Below, in pieces: positions 26,362-36,214 of a stretch of 64,000 bases of DNA. The stretch comes from Arthrobacter sp. PM3 (GTDB taxonomy: Bacteria > Actinomycetota > Actinomycetes > Actinomycetales > Micrococcaceae): positions 1,770,917 to 1,834,916 of the forward strand of contig NZ_CP022314.1 of assembly GCF_003352915.1 (NCBI RefSeq), in the 5' to 3' direction. The position numbers and the translations under genes were made by a program. Positions within the stretch are counted from its first letter, which is position 1. Each line of letters opens with the position of its first letter. The notes under the pieces are model-generated. The model did not search any database and was not told where the DNA came from. It was given only the letters and a program-made list of their open reading frames with translations.

Positions 26362-27411
26362 GTGCCGCAGGCCAAGATCACGCGCGTGACCATCCAGGAC
26401 GTCGCCGCGCTCTCCGGACTCTCCATCTGCACTGTGTCCCGCGCCCTCCGCCAGCTGCCCAACGTCTCGGAACAAGCCCAGGCCCGGGTCAACGACGCGG
26501 CGGCCAAGCTCGGCTACAAAGCCTCGTCCGCGGCCTCCCGCCTTGCCGGCGGCAGCACCGGCTCAGTCGCCATCATCGCCCCCACCGCCACGGCGTGGTT
26601 CTTCGCCCAGGCGGTGGAGGCGGCCGAGGAAGTGTTCGCCGACGCCGGCTACGACACGGTCCTGATCAGCCTCCGCAACCGGCAGAGCGTGCACCGGAAG
26701 CTCTTTGACGACCTCGAGGGACTGTCGCAGCGCGTGGACGGGGTACTCCTGCTCAACGTCGCCCTCAGCGAGACCGAAATGGCCGGGCTCGCCGCATCCG
26801 GACTGGCCGTGGCAAGTGTCGGCATGCACGGGGTGCCGTGGGACAACGTAGGCATCGACAACGAGGCGGCAGCGCGCGCGGCAACGAACCACCTGCTGGA
26901 ACTGGGCCACTGGGACCTCGCCATCCTCGCCGGGAACGAGACCGGGACCCCGTCCCTCGTAACCGCGGCCGAGCGGCGCCGGGGCTTCGAACTCGCCCTG
27001 GCGGAGCACGATCTCACCGTCGACCCGGACCTGGTGCTCGACGCCGGCTCCAGCATCGAAGGCGGCCGGCTGGCCATGATGGAGCTGGCAGAAAACCGCA
27101 GAATGCCCTCCGCAATCTTCGCCGGCTGCGACGAAACAGCCTTCGGAGCGCTCATGGCCCTGCGGGAGCTCGGTTTGTCAGCACCGAAAAACGTGTCCAT
27201 CATAGGAATAGACGATCATCAGATGAGCTGGTTCCTGGGGCTGACCACCATCGCCCAGCCTGTGGCCGACCAAGGCGCCTTCGCCGCCAACCTGCTGATT
27301 GAAAGACTCCACCGCTCCGGCCTGCCGAACCCGCCGTTCGCGGGTCCGCCGTCGGACCATGTGCTGGACACGAAACTCGTGGAGCGCAAGAGCACGCGCC
27401 GGCGCCGGTGA
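26362..27411 (+). CDS. LacI-family transcriptional regulator
   Basis: 349-residue repressor. The N-terminal helix-turn-helix reads VTIQDVAALSGLSICTVSRAL with the hinge KASSAASRLAGG near residue 60. The periplasmic-binding-like effector domain contains NVGIDNEAAARAATNHLLELGH and IFAGCDETAFGALMALRELG, then IIGIDDHQMS and LTTIAQP. The GTG at 26362 was chosen because the conserved HTH starts 8 residues later. It precedes the beta-phosphoglucomutase and GH65 genes, so alpha-glucan disaccharides or their metabolites are the likely inducers. Confidence 0.9.
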   Translation: MPQAKITRVTIQDVAALSGLSICTVSRALRQLPNVSEQAQARVNDAAAKLGYKASSAASRLAGGSTGSVAIIAPTATAWFFAQAVEAAEEVFADAGYDTVLISLRNRQSVHRKLFDDLEGLSQRVDGVLLLNVALSETEMAGLAASGLAVASVGMHGVPWDNVGIDNEAAARAATNHLLELGHWDLAILAGNETGTPSLVTAAERRRGFELALAEHDLTVDPDLVLDAGSSIEGGRLAMMELAENRRMPSAIFAGCDETAFGALMALRELGLSAPKNVSIIGIDDHQMSWFLGLTTIAQPVADQGAFAANLLIERLHRSGLPNPPFAGPPSDHVLDTKLVERKSTRRRR

Positions 27412-27609
27412 GACAGGCGGCACCACGCGCCCGTGCCCGGCGGCGCAGCGCAACAGGAGCAGCGCACCTATACCAGCGCAGCCCCGACATAAACAGCACA
27501 CACCCCGGCCGCCGTCGTGCGCCTGTACACCGGTTGAACCGGCTGAGCCGGCCGACCCAACCCCGCCCCGAACCTAACCGACCTGCCCCGCCTGAAAGGA
27601 CTTTGACCC

Positions 27610-28353
27610 GTGATTGCAGTTCCTGACACCTCCGGCCTCGCCGGCGCGCTCTCCGGCGCCTCCGCCATCCTCTTCGACCTCGACGGCGTGCTGACGCCCA
27701 CCGCCGTGGTGCACGAGCGCGCTTGGCAGGAACTCTTCGACGGCTTCCTGTCCACCGTCCCCGGCGCCGCGCCCTACCGTGAGAGCGACTACTTCGACCA
27801 CATCGACGGCAAGCCGCGGTTCGACGGCGTCCGGGACTTCCTCGCCTCACGCGGCATTGTGCTGGAGGAAGGGCCGCTGGACGATGACCCCGCCCACAAC
27901 ACCGTCCACGGCCTCGGCAACCGCAAGAACAAGGTGTTCAACGACATCGTCGAGGCCGGCGGCGTCCAGCCGTACGAAGGCTCGCTCCGCCTTGTTGAAA
28001 CTGCGCTGGCCCGCGGGCTCAAGCTCGCGGTGGTCTCGTCCTCCCGCAATGCTCCGGCGGTGCTCAAGGCCGCCGGGCTGTCGGACTACTTCCCGGTGGT
28101 GGTCGACGGCGTCGTCGCCGTCACTGAGGGCCTGCCCGGCAAACCCAGCCCGGCCACGTACGAATACGCGGCAAGCCTCCTGGGCGTGCCCAGCCAGGAC
28201 TGCGTGGTGGTCGAAGACGCCGTCTCCGGCGTCCAGGCCGGTAATGCGGGGTCCTTCCGGTCCGTGATCGGCGTTGACCGCGGAGCGGGCCGGCAGACGC
28301 TGCTGGAGGCCGGCGCCACGGTAGTGGTCAACGACCTCGCCGAGCTGCTCTAG
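27610..28353 (+). CDS. Beta-phosphoglucomutase (HAD superfamily)
   Basis: 247-residue HAD phosphomutase that turns beta-glucose 1-phosphate into glucose 6-phosphate. All catalytic motifs are intact: the nucleophile and acid/base Asps in ILFDLDGVLTPT, Ser/Asn in VVSSSRNAPAVL, Lys in GKPSPATYEYAA, and the Mg-binding Glu-Asp in VVVEDAVSGVQAG. The GTG start has GAAAGGA upstream. It lies 61 bp before the GH65 gene; GH65 phosphorylase releases exactly its substrate, so the pair forms a phosphorolytic disaccharide pathway. Confidence 0.92.
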   Translation: MIAVPDTSGLAGALSGASAILFDLDGVLTPTAVVHERAWQELFDGFLSTVPGAAPYRESDYFDHIDGKPRFDGVRDFLASRGIVLEEGPLDDDPAHNTVHGLGNRKNKVFNDIVEAGGVQPYEGSLRLVETALARGLKLAVVSSSRNAPAVLKAAGLSDYFPVVVDGVVAVTEGLPGKPSPATYEYAASLLGVPSQDCVVVEDAVSGVQAGNAGSFRSVIGVDRGAGRQTLLEAGATVVVNDLAELL

Positions 28354-28414
28354 CCAGCGCCCAACCCGCCCCGCAATCCAGCCCGTTCACGCCCTTCGAA
28401 GGAACCCATAGACC

Positions 28415-30745
28415 ATGGCCCTCATCACCTCCGACCGCGCCCGGTTCCCCAACGACCCCTGGCAGCTGGTCGAGACCGTCCACCTTCCCGGCAACGCCGG
28501 AACCCTGGAGACCCTGTTCAGCCTCGGCAACGGGCACTTGGGGATCCGCGGCGCGCACTGGGCCGCCGCTGACGCCGAACTTCCCGGCAGCTTCATCAAC
28601 GGGTTCCACGAGACCTGGGACATCAAACACGCGGAGAACGCCTACGGCTTCGCCCGCACGGGACAGCGGATCCTCTACGTCCCCGACGCCAACAACTTCA
28701 CCGTGATCATCGACGGCGAACCGCTGACGCTCGAGGAATCGACCGTGCTGGACTACCGCCGCTCGGTGGACTTCGCCACGGGTGTCTACGAGTGCCGGAT
28801 CACGTGGCAGTGCCGCTCCGGCGCCACCGTGACAACCACCGAACGCCGGGCGGTCGGCTACGAATCCCGCGGCGCGCTCGGCATTTCCCTGGAAGTCGCG
28901 GCGGACCGCGACGTCTACGCGGACGTCACCTCCTCCGTCATCAACCGCCAGGACCAACCGGTGGAGGACCACTCCGCCCACGATCCCCGGCGCGCGGGCC
29001 GGCACGCCGGGCGAGTGCTGCTGCCGGTGAGGCTCGACGGCGGCGACGGCTCCCTGCGCCTGTCCTGGGAGGCCGCCGAATCCAAGCAGCGGCTCGGGAT
29101 GGCGGTGGACCATTGGACCTCGGCCGGGGTGCAGCCGTTCGACACCCACGTGGACCAGGACGACAGCAGCGTCCGCTACGTGCTCGCCGTCAGCGCCGGC
29201 CAGCCGTTCGTGCTCGAAAAAAGCGTCAGCTACGCCGTGGGCCAGGCCGCCGAGGACCTCGCAGACAGCGCCGAAGCCGGCCTCAAGCCGGTCGCCGAGA
29301 TCTTCGCGCAGAGCGAAGCCCACTACAGCGCGTACTGGAAGACCAGCGACATCGTCGTGTCCGGCCAGCCCGAACTGCAGCAGGGCATCCGCTGGAACCT
29401 GTTCCAGCTGGCGCAGGCCACGGCCTGCGCCGATGTGGCCGGAATCCCTGCCAAGGGGGTGTCCGGCTCCGGCTATGACGGCCACTACTTCTGGGACCAG
29501 GAGGTGTACCTGCTGCCGTACCTGACCTACACGAGCCCGGGCAACGCCCGCCAGGTCCTGGAGTTCCGCCACGACCTCCTGCCCGAGGCCAAGATCCGGG
29601 CCAAGGAGCTCAGCGTCGACGGCGCCCTGTTCCCGTGGCGGACCATCAACGGGCTGGAGGCCAGTGCCTACTACGCGGCCGGCACGGCCCAGTTCCACAT
29701 CGCCGCCGCGATCGCGTTCGCCACGAACCGGTACATCTGGGCCAGCGGGGACGCCGAATTCCAGGACACGCTCGGCGCCGACCTGCTGATTGAGACGGCC
29801 CGGATGTGGGTGTCTCTGGGCTTCTTCGGCAAGGACGGGCTCTTCCACATCCACGGTGTCACCGGCCCGGACGAGTACACCGCAGTGGTCAACGACAACC
29901 TCTACACCAATGTCATGGCCCGGTTTAACCTCCGTGCCGCCGCCGGCCTGAACCACCCCGCCGTGGGCGAGGCGGAACGCCAGCTCTGGGAGCAGGCCGC
30001 GAACCGCATGCACATGCCCTACGACGAGGACCTCCAGGTCCACTCGCAGGACAACGACTTCATGACCCTGGAACCCTGGGACTGGACCACGCCCCGGTCC
30101 AAGTACCCGCTGCTGCTGAACTTCCACCCGCTCGTGATCTACCGGCACCAGGTCCTGAAGCAGGCCGACACGGTGCTGGCCATGTTCCTGCAGTGGCAGG
30201 ACTTCACGCCCGAGGAAAAGCGCCGCGCCTTTGACTTCTACGACCCCATCACCACCGGCGACTCCACCCTGTCCGCCTGCGTCCAGGGCATCATGGCCGC
30301 CGAGGTCGGCTACGGCCAGGCCGCGCTGGACCACTTCACGCACGCCCTGTTCATCGACCTCGACGACACCCACGGCAACACGATCGACGGCGTGCACATC
30401 GCCTCCACCGGCGGGGTGTGGAGCTCGCTGGTCAGCGGCTTCGCCGGGCTGCGGGACCAGGGCGCCGTGCCGTACTTCGACCCGCGCCTGCCGGCCGGAT
30501 GGGACGGGCTCGACTTCCACCTGAAAATCCAAGGCCGGCTCCTGCACGTCGGGCTGGAACAGGGATCCATCAGCCTGACCGTCCGCGAAGGCGCCCCGCT
30601 GGAGGTCGACGTGCGCGGGGAACTGCTGACGGTCGACGCCGGTCCGGTGCGGGTTCCGCTGGCCCCGGTGGCAACACCGGAGCCCACCATCTTCCCCAGC
30701 GGACTCCCGACGGCGTCGATCCCGGTGGTGCGCCCGGGCATCTGA
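28415..30745 (+). CDS. GH65 disaccharide phosphorylase (maltose phosphorylase-like)
   Basis: 776-residue glycoside hydrolase family 65 enzyme that phosphorolyses an alpha-glucosidic disaccharide (maltose, trehalose, kojibiose or nigerose) to beta-glucose 1-phosphate. The N-terminal beta-sandwich shows LFSLGNGHLGIRG. The (alpha/alpha)6 barrel contains GYDGHYFWDQEVYLLP and the catalytic acid Glu in HGVTGPDEYT (near residue 487). The end shows STGGVWSSLVSGFAGL and a small C-terminal sheet. ATG follows AAGGAACC. Pairing with beta-phosphoglucomutase supports phosphorolysis rather than hydrolysis; the precise sugar is undetermined. Confidence 0.92.
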   Translation: MALITSDRARFPNDPWQLVETVHLPGNAGTLETLFSLGNGHLGIRGAHWAAADAELPGSFINGFHETWDIKHAENAYGFARTGQRILYVPDANNFTVIIDGEPLTLEESTVLDYRRSVDFATGVYECRITWQCRSGATVTTTERRAVGYESRGALGISLEVAADRDVYADVTSSVINRQDQPVEDHSAHDPRRAGRHAGRVLLPVRLDGGDGSLRLSWEAAESKQRLGMAVDHWTSAGVQPFDTHVDQDDSSVRYVLAVSAGQPFVLEKSVSYAVGQAAEDLADSAEAGLKPVAEIFAQSEAHYSAYWKTSDIVVSGQPELQQGIRWNLFQLAQATACADVAGIPAKGVSGSGYDGHYFWDQEVYLLPYLTYTSPGNARQVLEFRHDLLPEAKIRAKELSVDGALFPWRTINGLEASAYYAAGTAQFHIAAAIAFATNRYIWASGDAEFQDTLGADLLIETARMWVSLGFFGKDGLFHIHGVTGPDEYTAVVNDNLYTNVMARFNLRAAAGLNHPAVGEAERQLWEQAANRMHMPYDEDLQVHSQDNDFMTLEPWDWTTPRSKYPLLLNFHPLVIYRHQVLKQADTVLAMFLQWQDFTPEEKRRAFDFYDPITTGDSTLSACVQGIMAAEVGYGQAALDHFTHALFIDLDDTHGNTIDGVHIASTGGVWSSLVSGFAGLRDQGAVPYFDPRLPAGWDGLDFHLKIQGRLLHVGLEQGSISLTVREGAPLEVDVRGELLTVDAGPVRVPLAPVATPEPTIFPSGLPTASIPVVRPGI

Positions 30746-30752
30746 ACCGCTG

Positions 30753-32093
30753 CTATGTTCCGACGAGGCCGTCGCTGAACGGCTCCTCCGCGCCGCCGGC
30801 GAGGGGATGGGCGAGCTCGTCGGCCGGCATCCGGGCGGCGATCATCGCGACGACCGCCATCACCGGGCACACGGTCCCGGCCACGAGGAAGATCAGCCAC
30901 AGCGGCAGCACCTCGGCGGCCGGGCCGGCCAGGGCCATGGAGACCGGCATGAGGGCGAGCGACACAAAGAAGTCCAGGCTGGAGACGCGGCCAAGCAGGT
31001 GCGGCGGCACGCGGCGCTGCAGCAGGGTCCCCCAGATCACCATGCCCACCCCGCCGGTGGCGCCGAAGACGAACAATGCTGCCGCCACGGCCCAGAAGCT
31101 GTCCATGAAGCCGACGGCGGCGAGCGGCACGCTGCCGGCGCCCCAGCACACCATCATGACGGTCAGGTACCGGCGCGGGAGCGGAAACGACGCCGTCGCC
31201 AGTGAGGCCGCGGCGCCGCCGGCGCCCATGATGGCCAGCAGGAAGCCGAACATGCGTGCGTCCCCGCCCAGCTGGTCCCGGACCACGAACGGGACCAGGA
31301 CCTCGATAGGGCCAATCAGGAACAGCACGGAAATGCACGCCCACAACAGGGTCCAGAGCAGCCAGGGCGTGCGGACCGTGTAGCCGACGCCTTCCCGGAG
31401 ATCGTGCAGCACGGAGGTCCCGGCGCGCGCCGGGGTGGAGGAGTTGTCCCCGGCACTCCCGGCAGCAGCAGCGGCCGCCGCGCCGTCCGATGAAACGGGC
31501 ACGGGCTGGCGGCGGAGGAAGTTCAGGATGCAGAAGGCCAACAGGTGGCAGGCCGCAACGCCGGTGACGGCGTACGCGGGGGATAGGGACGCGACCAGGA
31601 CACCCGCGACGGCGGGACCGGCGGCCTGCTGCAGCAGCGGCCGCATGGTCCCCTCCAGCCCGTTGGCCGCCAGGAGGTCCTCGGCCGGCAGGATCCGCGG
31701 CAGGATGGCGGAGTAGGCGGGAAAGAAGAACGCGGCCCCGACGCCCAGCACGAACGCCCCGACGGCAAGGTGCCAAAGCTGCAGCAACCCCGTCACCGCC
31801 AGTCCGCTGATCGTGGCAATGACGGCGAGGTTGGCGCCCTCAACCGCGATGATCAGGAGCCGCTGGGGGACACGGTCCGCGGCTATGCCGCCGACCAGCA
31901 GGAAAACCACCAGCCCGACGCTGCCGGCCGCGGCCACAAGCGAGAGCTCCAGCGGTCCGCCGCCAAGGTGGATCACTTCGTAGACCATGGCCACGGCCCA
32001 CATCCCGGAGCCGAAAATGGAGATGGCCAGCGCCGCGATCAGCACGCGGTACTCCCGGTGCGCGAAGGGGCGGAGGGCTCGCAGGGCGGGCAT
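30753..32093 (-). CDS. MFS transporter (drug-exporter type)
   Basis: 446-residue 12-helix major facilitator. The loop motifs are LVGGIAADRVPQRLLI (motif A region after helix 2) and FPAYSAILPRILPAEDLLAANGLEG, typical of the MFS_3/enterobactin-exporter-like group. A Ser/Ala linker splits the two halves near residue 210. Its stop lies 7 bp from the GH65 stop in convergent orientation, so it is not part of that operon. An export role is likely from family; the substrate is unknown. Confidence 0.88.
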   Translation of the reverse strand: MPALRALRPFAHREYRVLIAALAISIFGSGMWAVAMVYEVIHLGGGPLELSLVAAAGSVGLVVFLLVGGIAADRVPQRLLIIAVEGANLAVIATISGLAVTGLLQLWHLAVGAFVLGVGAAFFFPAYSAILPRILPAEDLLAANGLEGTMRPLLQQAAGPAVAGVLVASLSPAYAVTGVAACHLLAFCILNFLRRQPVPVSSDGAAAAAAAGSAGDNSSTPARAGTSVLHDLREGVGYTVRTPWLLWTLLWACISVLFLIGPIEVLVPFVVRDQLGGDARMFGFLLAIMGAGGAAASLATASFPLPRRYLTVMMVCWGAGSVPLAAVGFMDSFWAVAAALFVFGATGGVGMVIWGTLLQRRVPPHLLGRVSSLDFFVSLALMPVSMALAGPAAEVLPLWLIFLVAGTVCPVMAVVAMIAARMPADELAHPLAGGAEEPFSDGLVGT

Positions 32094-32231
32094 GCGCCCA
32101 GTCTAATGGCCGGTCCGGTGGCGGCCCCCGGGCGGGACGGCGCCCGGCCGGCTGCGGTGCGCACTGAGCATGTCCGGGCCGTGCCCTAGTGTTAAGTGAA
32201 CTTACTTTCCCGGTTCCGACGAGAGGCGATC

Positions 32232-33137
32232 ATGCCCAAGCGCAGCAACCCGGCCATCAAAATTGCGCAGGAAACAGCCCACGGCGCGATGTTCGACGCC
32301 GCCGGCCGGCCCCGGCCAGGCCTCCACAACGTGCTCCTGCGCGCCGTCGAAGTCCAGCGGCCGCTTGTCCTGGCCAACATCCGCAGGCTCCAGCGACGGC
32401 ACCCGGATGCCAGCGCGGCCCAGCTGGCCGCCATCATGGAACGCGACTACCTGCTGGCCGTCACCGGCGGCGGCGCGCTGGTGGGCGGGGCGGCCGTCAT
32501 CCCCGGCGTCGGAACGGCAGCGGCACTCGGACTCTCAGCCGCCGCGGCCGTCGGGTTCCTCGAAGCCACCGCACTGTATTCAACGTCGCTGGCCGAACTG
32601 CACGGCGTGCGGATGGTGGATCCGGACCGGGCCAGCACCCTGGTCATGGCGATCATGCTCGGCGAGGAAGGCACCGAGCTGCTGAGCTCGCTGAGCGGAC
32701 AGATCGCCGGCCGGGGCAAGGGCCCCACCCAGGCCTGGACCGCGGTCTTCACCCGCAGGGTCCCCCTTGCCGGGTTCGGCGCGGTGCGGGCGAAGATCCA
32801 GACAATGTTCCTGCGCTCCCTCATGAAGAAGCAGGGCACGGCCTGGCTGGGCCGTGCCCTGCCCCTGGGCATCGGCGCCGTCGTCGGCGGCGTCGGAAAC
32901 CAGCTGATGGGCCGCGCCGTGATCGCTAACGCCAAGGAAGCCTTCGGGCCGCTGCCGGACACGATTCCCGGCGAGCTGCAGGCTCTCGCGGACACCACCG
33001 GGCCGGCCGCGCTCTACGGCACCGCGCCGGTTGATGTTCCTGGGCCGGATGATGCCCGCGGTACGCCGCCGGACGGCGGCGCCCCGAAAGCACAAGGTAA
33101 AGGCAAAGCGAAGGACGGTGGCACGTTTTGGATCTGA
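32232..33137 (+). CDS. Hypothetical protein with central hydrophobic segment, possibly EcsC-like
   Basis: 301-residue protein of no certain family. ATG 32232 follows GAGAGG. An amphipathic N-terminus (LHNVLLRAVEVQRPLVLANI) precedes a Gly/Ala-rich hydrophobic stretch, VTGGGALVGGAAVIPGVGTA (about residues 78-110). A second hydrophobic stretch lies near 215-235 and a disordered Pro/Gly/Lys tail at the end. The pattern vaguely recalls EcsC-family proteins, but no diagnostic motif is visible. Its stop overlaps the pxpA start by 10 bases, so the two are likely co-translated. Confidence 0.7.
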   Translation: MPKRSNPAIKIAQETAHGAMFDAAGRPRPGLHNVLLRAVEVQRPLVLANIRRLQRRHPDASAAQLAAIMERDYLLAVTGGGALVGGAAVIPGVGTAAALGLSAAAAVGFLEATALYSTSLAELHGVRMVDPDRASTLVMAIMLGEEGTELLSSLSGQIAGRGKGPTQAWTAVFTRRVPLAGFGAVRAKIQTMFLRSLMKKQGTAWLGRALPLGIGAVVGGVGNQLMGRAVIANAKEAFGPLPDTIPGELQALADTTGPAALYGTAPVDVPGPDDARGTPPDGGAPKAQGKGKAKDGGTFWI

Positions 33138-33877
33138 ACGCTGACCTGGGGGACTCCTTCGGGACCTGGACCATGGGCGACGACGCCGCCATGTTCCCGC
33201 TCGTCACAAGCGCCAGCGTGGCCTGCGGGCTGCACGCCGGCGACCCGGTGACCATGCTGGACACCTGCCGGGCCGCCTACGAACTCGACGTCCGGGTGGG
33301 GGCGCACATCGGTTATCCGGACCTGGCCGGGTTCGGCCTTCGCGGGCTGGACATGACCTTCGACGACCTTTTCGGCGCGGTGCTCTATCAGCTCGGCGCA
33401 CTCGACGGCGTCGCCCACGCGGTCGGCGCCTCGGTGGACTACGTCAAGATGCACGGGGCGCTCTACGACCGCACCGTGCGCGACGCCGAACAGTCGTCCG
33501 CCGTGATCGCCGCCATCCAGGCCTACGATCCCGGTCTGCCCGTCCTCGGCTTCCCGGGCTCGGCCCTGCTGGGCATCGCCAAGGAGGCCGGCCACCCCGT
33601 GTTCTCAGAAGCCTTTGCCGACCGCGCGTACCTGCCGGACGGCACGCTCGTGCCGCGCTCGCAGGACGGTGCCGTGCTGCACGACGCCGGCGAGGTCGCC
33701 CGCCGGGCGGTGCGCCTGGCGACGGCGGGTGAAGTCGAGGCGGTCGACGGCACCGTGCTCCGGGTCCAGCCGCAGTCGCTGTGCCTGCGCGGGGACACCC
33801 CCGAAGCCGTTGCCACGGCCGCCGCGGTGCGCGCGGCCTTGGCGGACGCCGGCGTCGAACTGGAGAGTTTCGCCTGA
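33128..33877 (+). CDS. pxpA: 5-oxoprolinase subunit A (LamB/YcsF family)
   Basis: 249-residue LamB/YcsF protein. It begins with the signature MDLNADLGDSFGTWTMGDDA, then ASVACGLHAGDP and VRVGAHIGYPDLAGFGLR. VDYVKMHGALYDRT and the FADRAYLPDGTLVPR loop follow. PxpA works with PxpB and PxpC to cleave 5-oxoproline with ATP. No pxpB or pxpC adjoins, unusual because the three are normally clustered. The start is TTG inside the preceding gene. Confidence 0.9.
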   Translation: MDLNADLGDSFGTWTMGDDAAMFPLVTSASVACGLHAGDPVTMLDTCRAAYELDVRVGAHIGYPDLAGFGLRGLDMTFDDLFGAVLYQLGALDGVAHAVGASVDYVKMHGALYDRTVRDAEQSSAVIAAIQAYDPGLPVLGFPGSALLGIAKEAGHPVFSEAFADRAYLPDGTLVPRSQDGAVLHDAGEVARRAVRLATAGEVEAVDGTVLRVQPQSLCLRGDTPEAVATAAAVRAALADAGVELESFA

Positions 33878-33887
33878 TCCGCGGGTG

Positions 33888-35216
33888 CTAGCCGAACAGC
33901 AGGTTCGCCACGGTGAAAATGGCCAGCCCGGCCAGGGCGCCCACCACGGTGCCGTTGATCCGGATGAACTGCAGGTCCTTGCCCACCTGCAGCTCGATCT
34001 TCTGCGAGGTTTCCTCGGCGTCCCAGCGGGCCACGGTGTCGGTGATGACCCCGGCGATGTCCGAGCGGTAGGTCCTGACGAGGTAGCCCGCGGCGTCCCC
34101 GATCCAGGCGTTCACCTTGCCGGCGAGTTCCGGATCGACTACGAGCCGGGTGCCGAAGTCATGCACGGCCGCCTTGAACTTCACGCTCAGCTCGCTGTGG
34201 GGATCGTCGACGGCGGTGAGCAGCGCCGACTTGATGGTGCCCCAGGTCCGGGAGGCGAGCTCCCGGACCTCCGGGTCGCCGAGGACCTGCGCCTTGATGC
34301 CCTCGGCCCGGGCGATCATGACGGGATCGTGCTGCAGGTCCTGCGCCAGGTCCTTGAGGTACTTATCGATCGACACACGGACCTGGTGGTGCTGATCGGA
34401 CTGCACCGCGCGGGTGAACTTCAGGATCTCCACGTACACCTTGTCGCCCACGAGCCCGTCCACGAACGAGGGCACCCAGGTCGGGGAGCGGTCGGTGACC
34501 AGCCGGTTGACGGTCGCCTGGTTGTCCCGTACCCAGTCCACGGCGCGGTCAACGAGCATGTCCACCAGGGCGTGGTGGTGTCCGTCGTCGAAGATCCGCT
34601 CAGCGATCCGGCCCACCGGCGGTCCCCACGGCGGCGTGAGCAGGTGCTTGCGGACCATGGACTCGATCACGGCCTGGACGTCGTCGTCGTTGAGGACCTT
34701 GAACGCGCCGCGGATGACGGCGGCGCCCTCCTTGGCGACGCGGTCCGGGCCGCCGGGGCTGGACAGCCAGGTGCCGGCCTTGCGGGCGATGTCCGCGGAC
34801 GCCAGCTTCTCCTGGACCACCTGTTCGGAGAGGAAGTTGGTCTCCACGAATTCACCCAGCGAGGCGCCAATCTGGTCCTTGCGGCGCGGGATGATCGCAG
34901 TGTGCGGGATTTTGATTCCCATGGGGTACTTGAACAGGGCCGTGACGGCGAACCAGTCGGCGAGGGCACCCACCATGCCGCCTTCGGCCGCGGCACGGAC
35001 GTATTCGAACCACGGGTACTGCTTTTGCAGGGCGAACGCGACGATGAAGATCACGGCCATGACGATCAGCAGCGACAACGACAGCAGCTTCATCCGGCGC
35101 AGGGCGAGGGCCTTGTCGGCATCGCTGGACGCCGCCTGCGCGCGGCCGTCCGGCCGGCCGCCGCCGGGACGAGTTGCGGCACCGGTCAGGGAAGTTGGCT
35201 CAGTGTTCACCTGCAT
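33888..35216 (-). CDS. DUF445 membrane protein
   Basis: 442-residue DUF445 (YjiN-like) protein. A membrane helix near residues 45-65 (LLSLSLLIVMAVIFIVAFAL) is followed by the family signature AEGGMVGALADWFAVTALFKYPMGIKIPHTAIIP. A long helical domain with repeated amphipathic segments follows. The C-terminal helix GTVVGALAGLAIFTVANLLF anchors the other end. Function is unknown; related proteins are membrane-tethered. Convergent with pxpA, 10 bp apart. Confidence 0.9.
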   Translation of the reverse strand: MQVNTEPTSLTGAATRPGGGRPDGRAQAASSDADKALALRRMKLLSLSLLIVMAVIFIVAFALQKQYPWFEYVRAAAEGGMVGALADWFAVTALFKYPMGIKIPHTAIIPRRKDQIGASLGEFVETNFLSEQVVQEKLASADIARKAGTWLSSPGGPDRVAKEGAAVIRGAFKVLNDDDVQAVIESMVRKHLLTPPWGPPVGRIAERIFDDGHHHALVDMLVDRAVDWVRDNQATVNRLVTDRSPTWVPSFVDGLVGDKVYVEILKFTRAVQSDQHHQVRVSIDKYLKDLAQDLQHDPVMIARAEGIKAQVLGDPEVRELASRTWGTIKSALLTAVDDPHSELSVKFKAAVHDFGTRLVVDPELAGKVNAWIGDAAGYLVRTYRSDIAGVITDTVARWDAEETSQKIELQVGKDLQFIRINGTVVGALAGLAIFTVANLLFG

Positions 35217-35266
35217 GAGCCAAGCCTAGTCCCGCCGGGGGACCGGCCGTGGTCTAACGTGGCACC

Positions 35267-36166
35267 ATGACCACTGTCGAGACCGCCGCCGCCCGCCCCC
35301 TGGTCTACGCCCACCGGGGTTCCAGCGAGGCGTTCGCCGAGCACACCCGGGCCGCGTACCTGCAGGCAATCGCCGACGGCGCCGACGGCGTGGAGTGCGA
35401 TGTCCACCTGACCCGGGACCAGCACGTGGTCCTGCTGCACGATGCCACCTTGGACCGGACCTCGGACGGCACCGGGCAGGTCGCGGACCGGACCCTGGAC
35501 GAGCTCCGGCGCCTGGATTTCTCCGCCTGGAAGGGCGCCCGGATCCCGGATGCCTACGGTGCCGGGTCCGAGCAGTTCCTGACCCTGCCGGACCTGCTGG
35601 ACATCCTCCGTGCGGCGGGCCGCGGGATTGGCCTGGCGATTGAGCTCAAGCACCCCAGCCCGTTCCAGCTCGGGCTCGAGGACCGGGTCCTGGAGGTCCT
35701 GCGCAATGAGGGCTGGGACCCGCGCACCTCCATGCTGGACAACATCCGGGTGTCCTTCATGAGCTTCAGCCCCGACTCCGTAAGGCACCTGCTCGGATCG
35801 GTGCCGGGGGAGGCCGTCTGCCAGCTGGTCGACGACGTCAACGTGGCGGGTATCCGTGAGGAACTGGGCCTGGGGGCACTGACCGGAGGTGCCCTGGCCA
35901 ACGTCATGAAAGCCGCCCTGGCTGAGGGCGAGCGGATCCTGGACGCGGGCGAGGCGGGCATGGCCGGCCCCGGCATCGGGTACGTCCGCGCGCATGCCGA
36001 CACCGTGCAGCGCTGGCTCGGCTCGGGACGGAAGTTCCGGGTGTGGACTGTCGACGCCGACGAGGATGTCAGGCTGTGCCGGGACCTGGGGATCCACGAG
36101 ATCACCACGAACGTTCCCGCCCGGGTGCTGTCCCAGCTCATGGCTGACAGCCAATCCTTGCGGTAG
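35267..36166 (+). CDS. Glycerophosphodiester phosphodiesterase family protein
   Basis: 299-residue TIM-barrel phosphodiesterase. The motif HRGSSEAFAEHT and GADGVECDVHLTRDQHVVLLHDATLDRTSDG carry the catalytic His pair and Glu/Asp metal ligands. LAIELKHPSP and the C-terminal FRVWTVDADEDVRLCRDLG and ITTNVPA complete the fold. It hydrolyses glycerophosphodiesters to sn-glycerol 3-phosphate and an alcohol. No signal peptide, so a cytoplasmic form. Divergent from DUF445 with a 50-bp gap. Confidence 0.93.
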   Translation: MTTVETAAARPLVYAHRGSSEAFAEHTRAAYLQAIADGADGVECDVHLTRDQHVVLLHDATLDRTSDGTGQVADRTLDELRRLDFSAWKGARIPDAYGAGSEQFLTLPDLLDILRAAGRGIGLAIELKHPSPFQLGLEDRVLEVLRNEGWDPRTSMLDNIRVSFMSFSPDSVRHLLGSVPGEAVCQLVDDVNVAGIREELGLGALTGGALANVMKAALAEGERILDAGEAGMAGPGIGYVRAHADTVQRWLGSGRKFRVWTVDADEDVRLCRDLGIHEITTNVPARVLSQLMADSQSLR

Positions 36167-36214
36167 GCGTCCGGCGGTTTACGGCCTGCAGGGCCGCTGT
36201 GGTTGAGTGGTTGC

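Noticed and set aside
28328..30547. 739-residue minus-strand open frame antisense to the GH65 gene
   Set aside because: Shadow of the GH65 coding frame in high-GC DNA; no family resemblance, while the plus frame has complete GH65 motifs.
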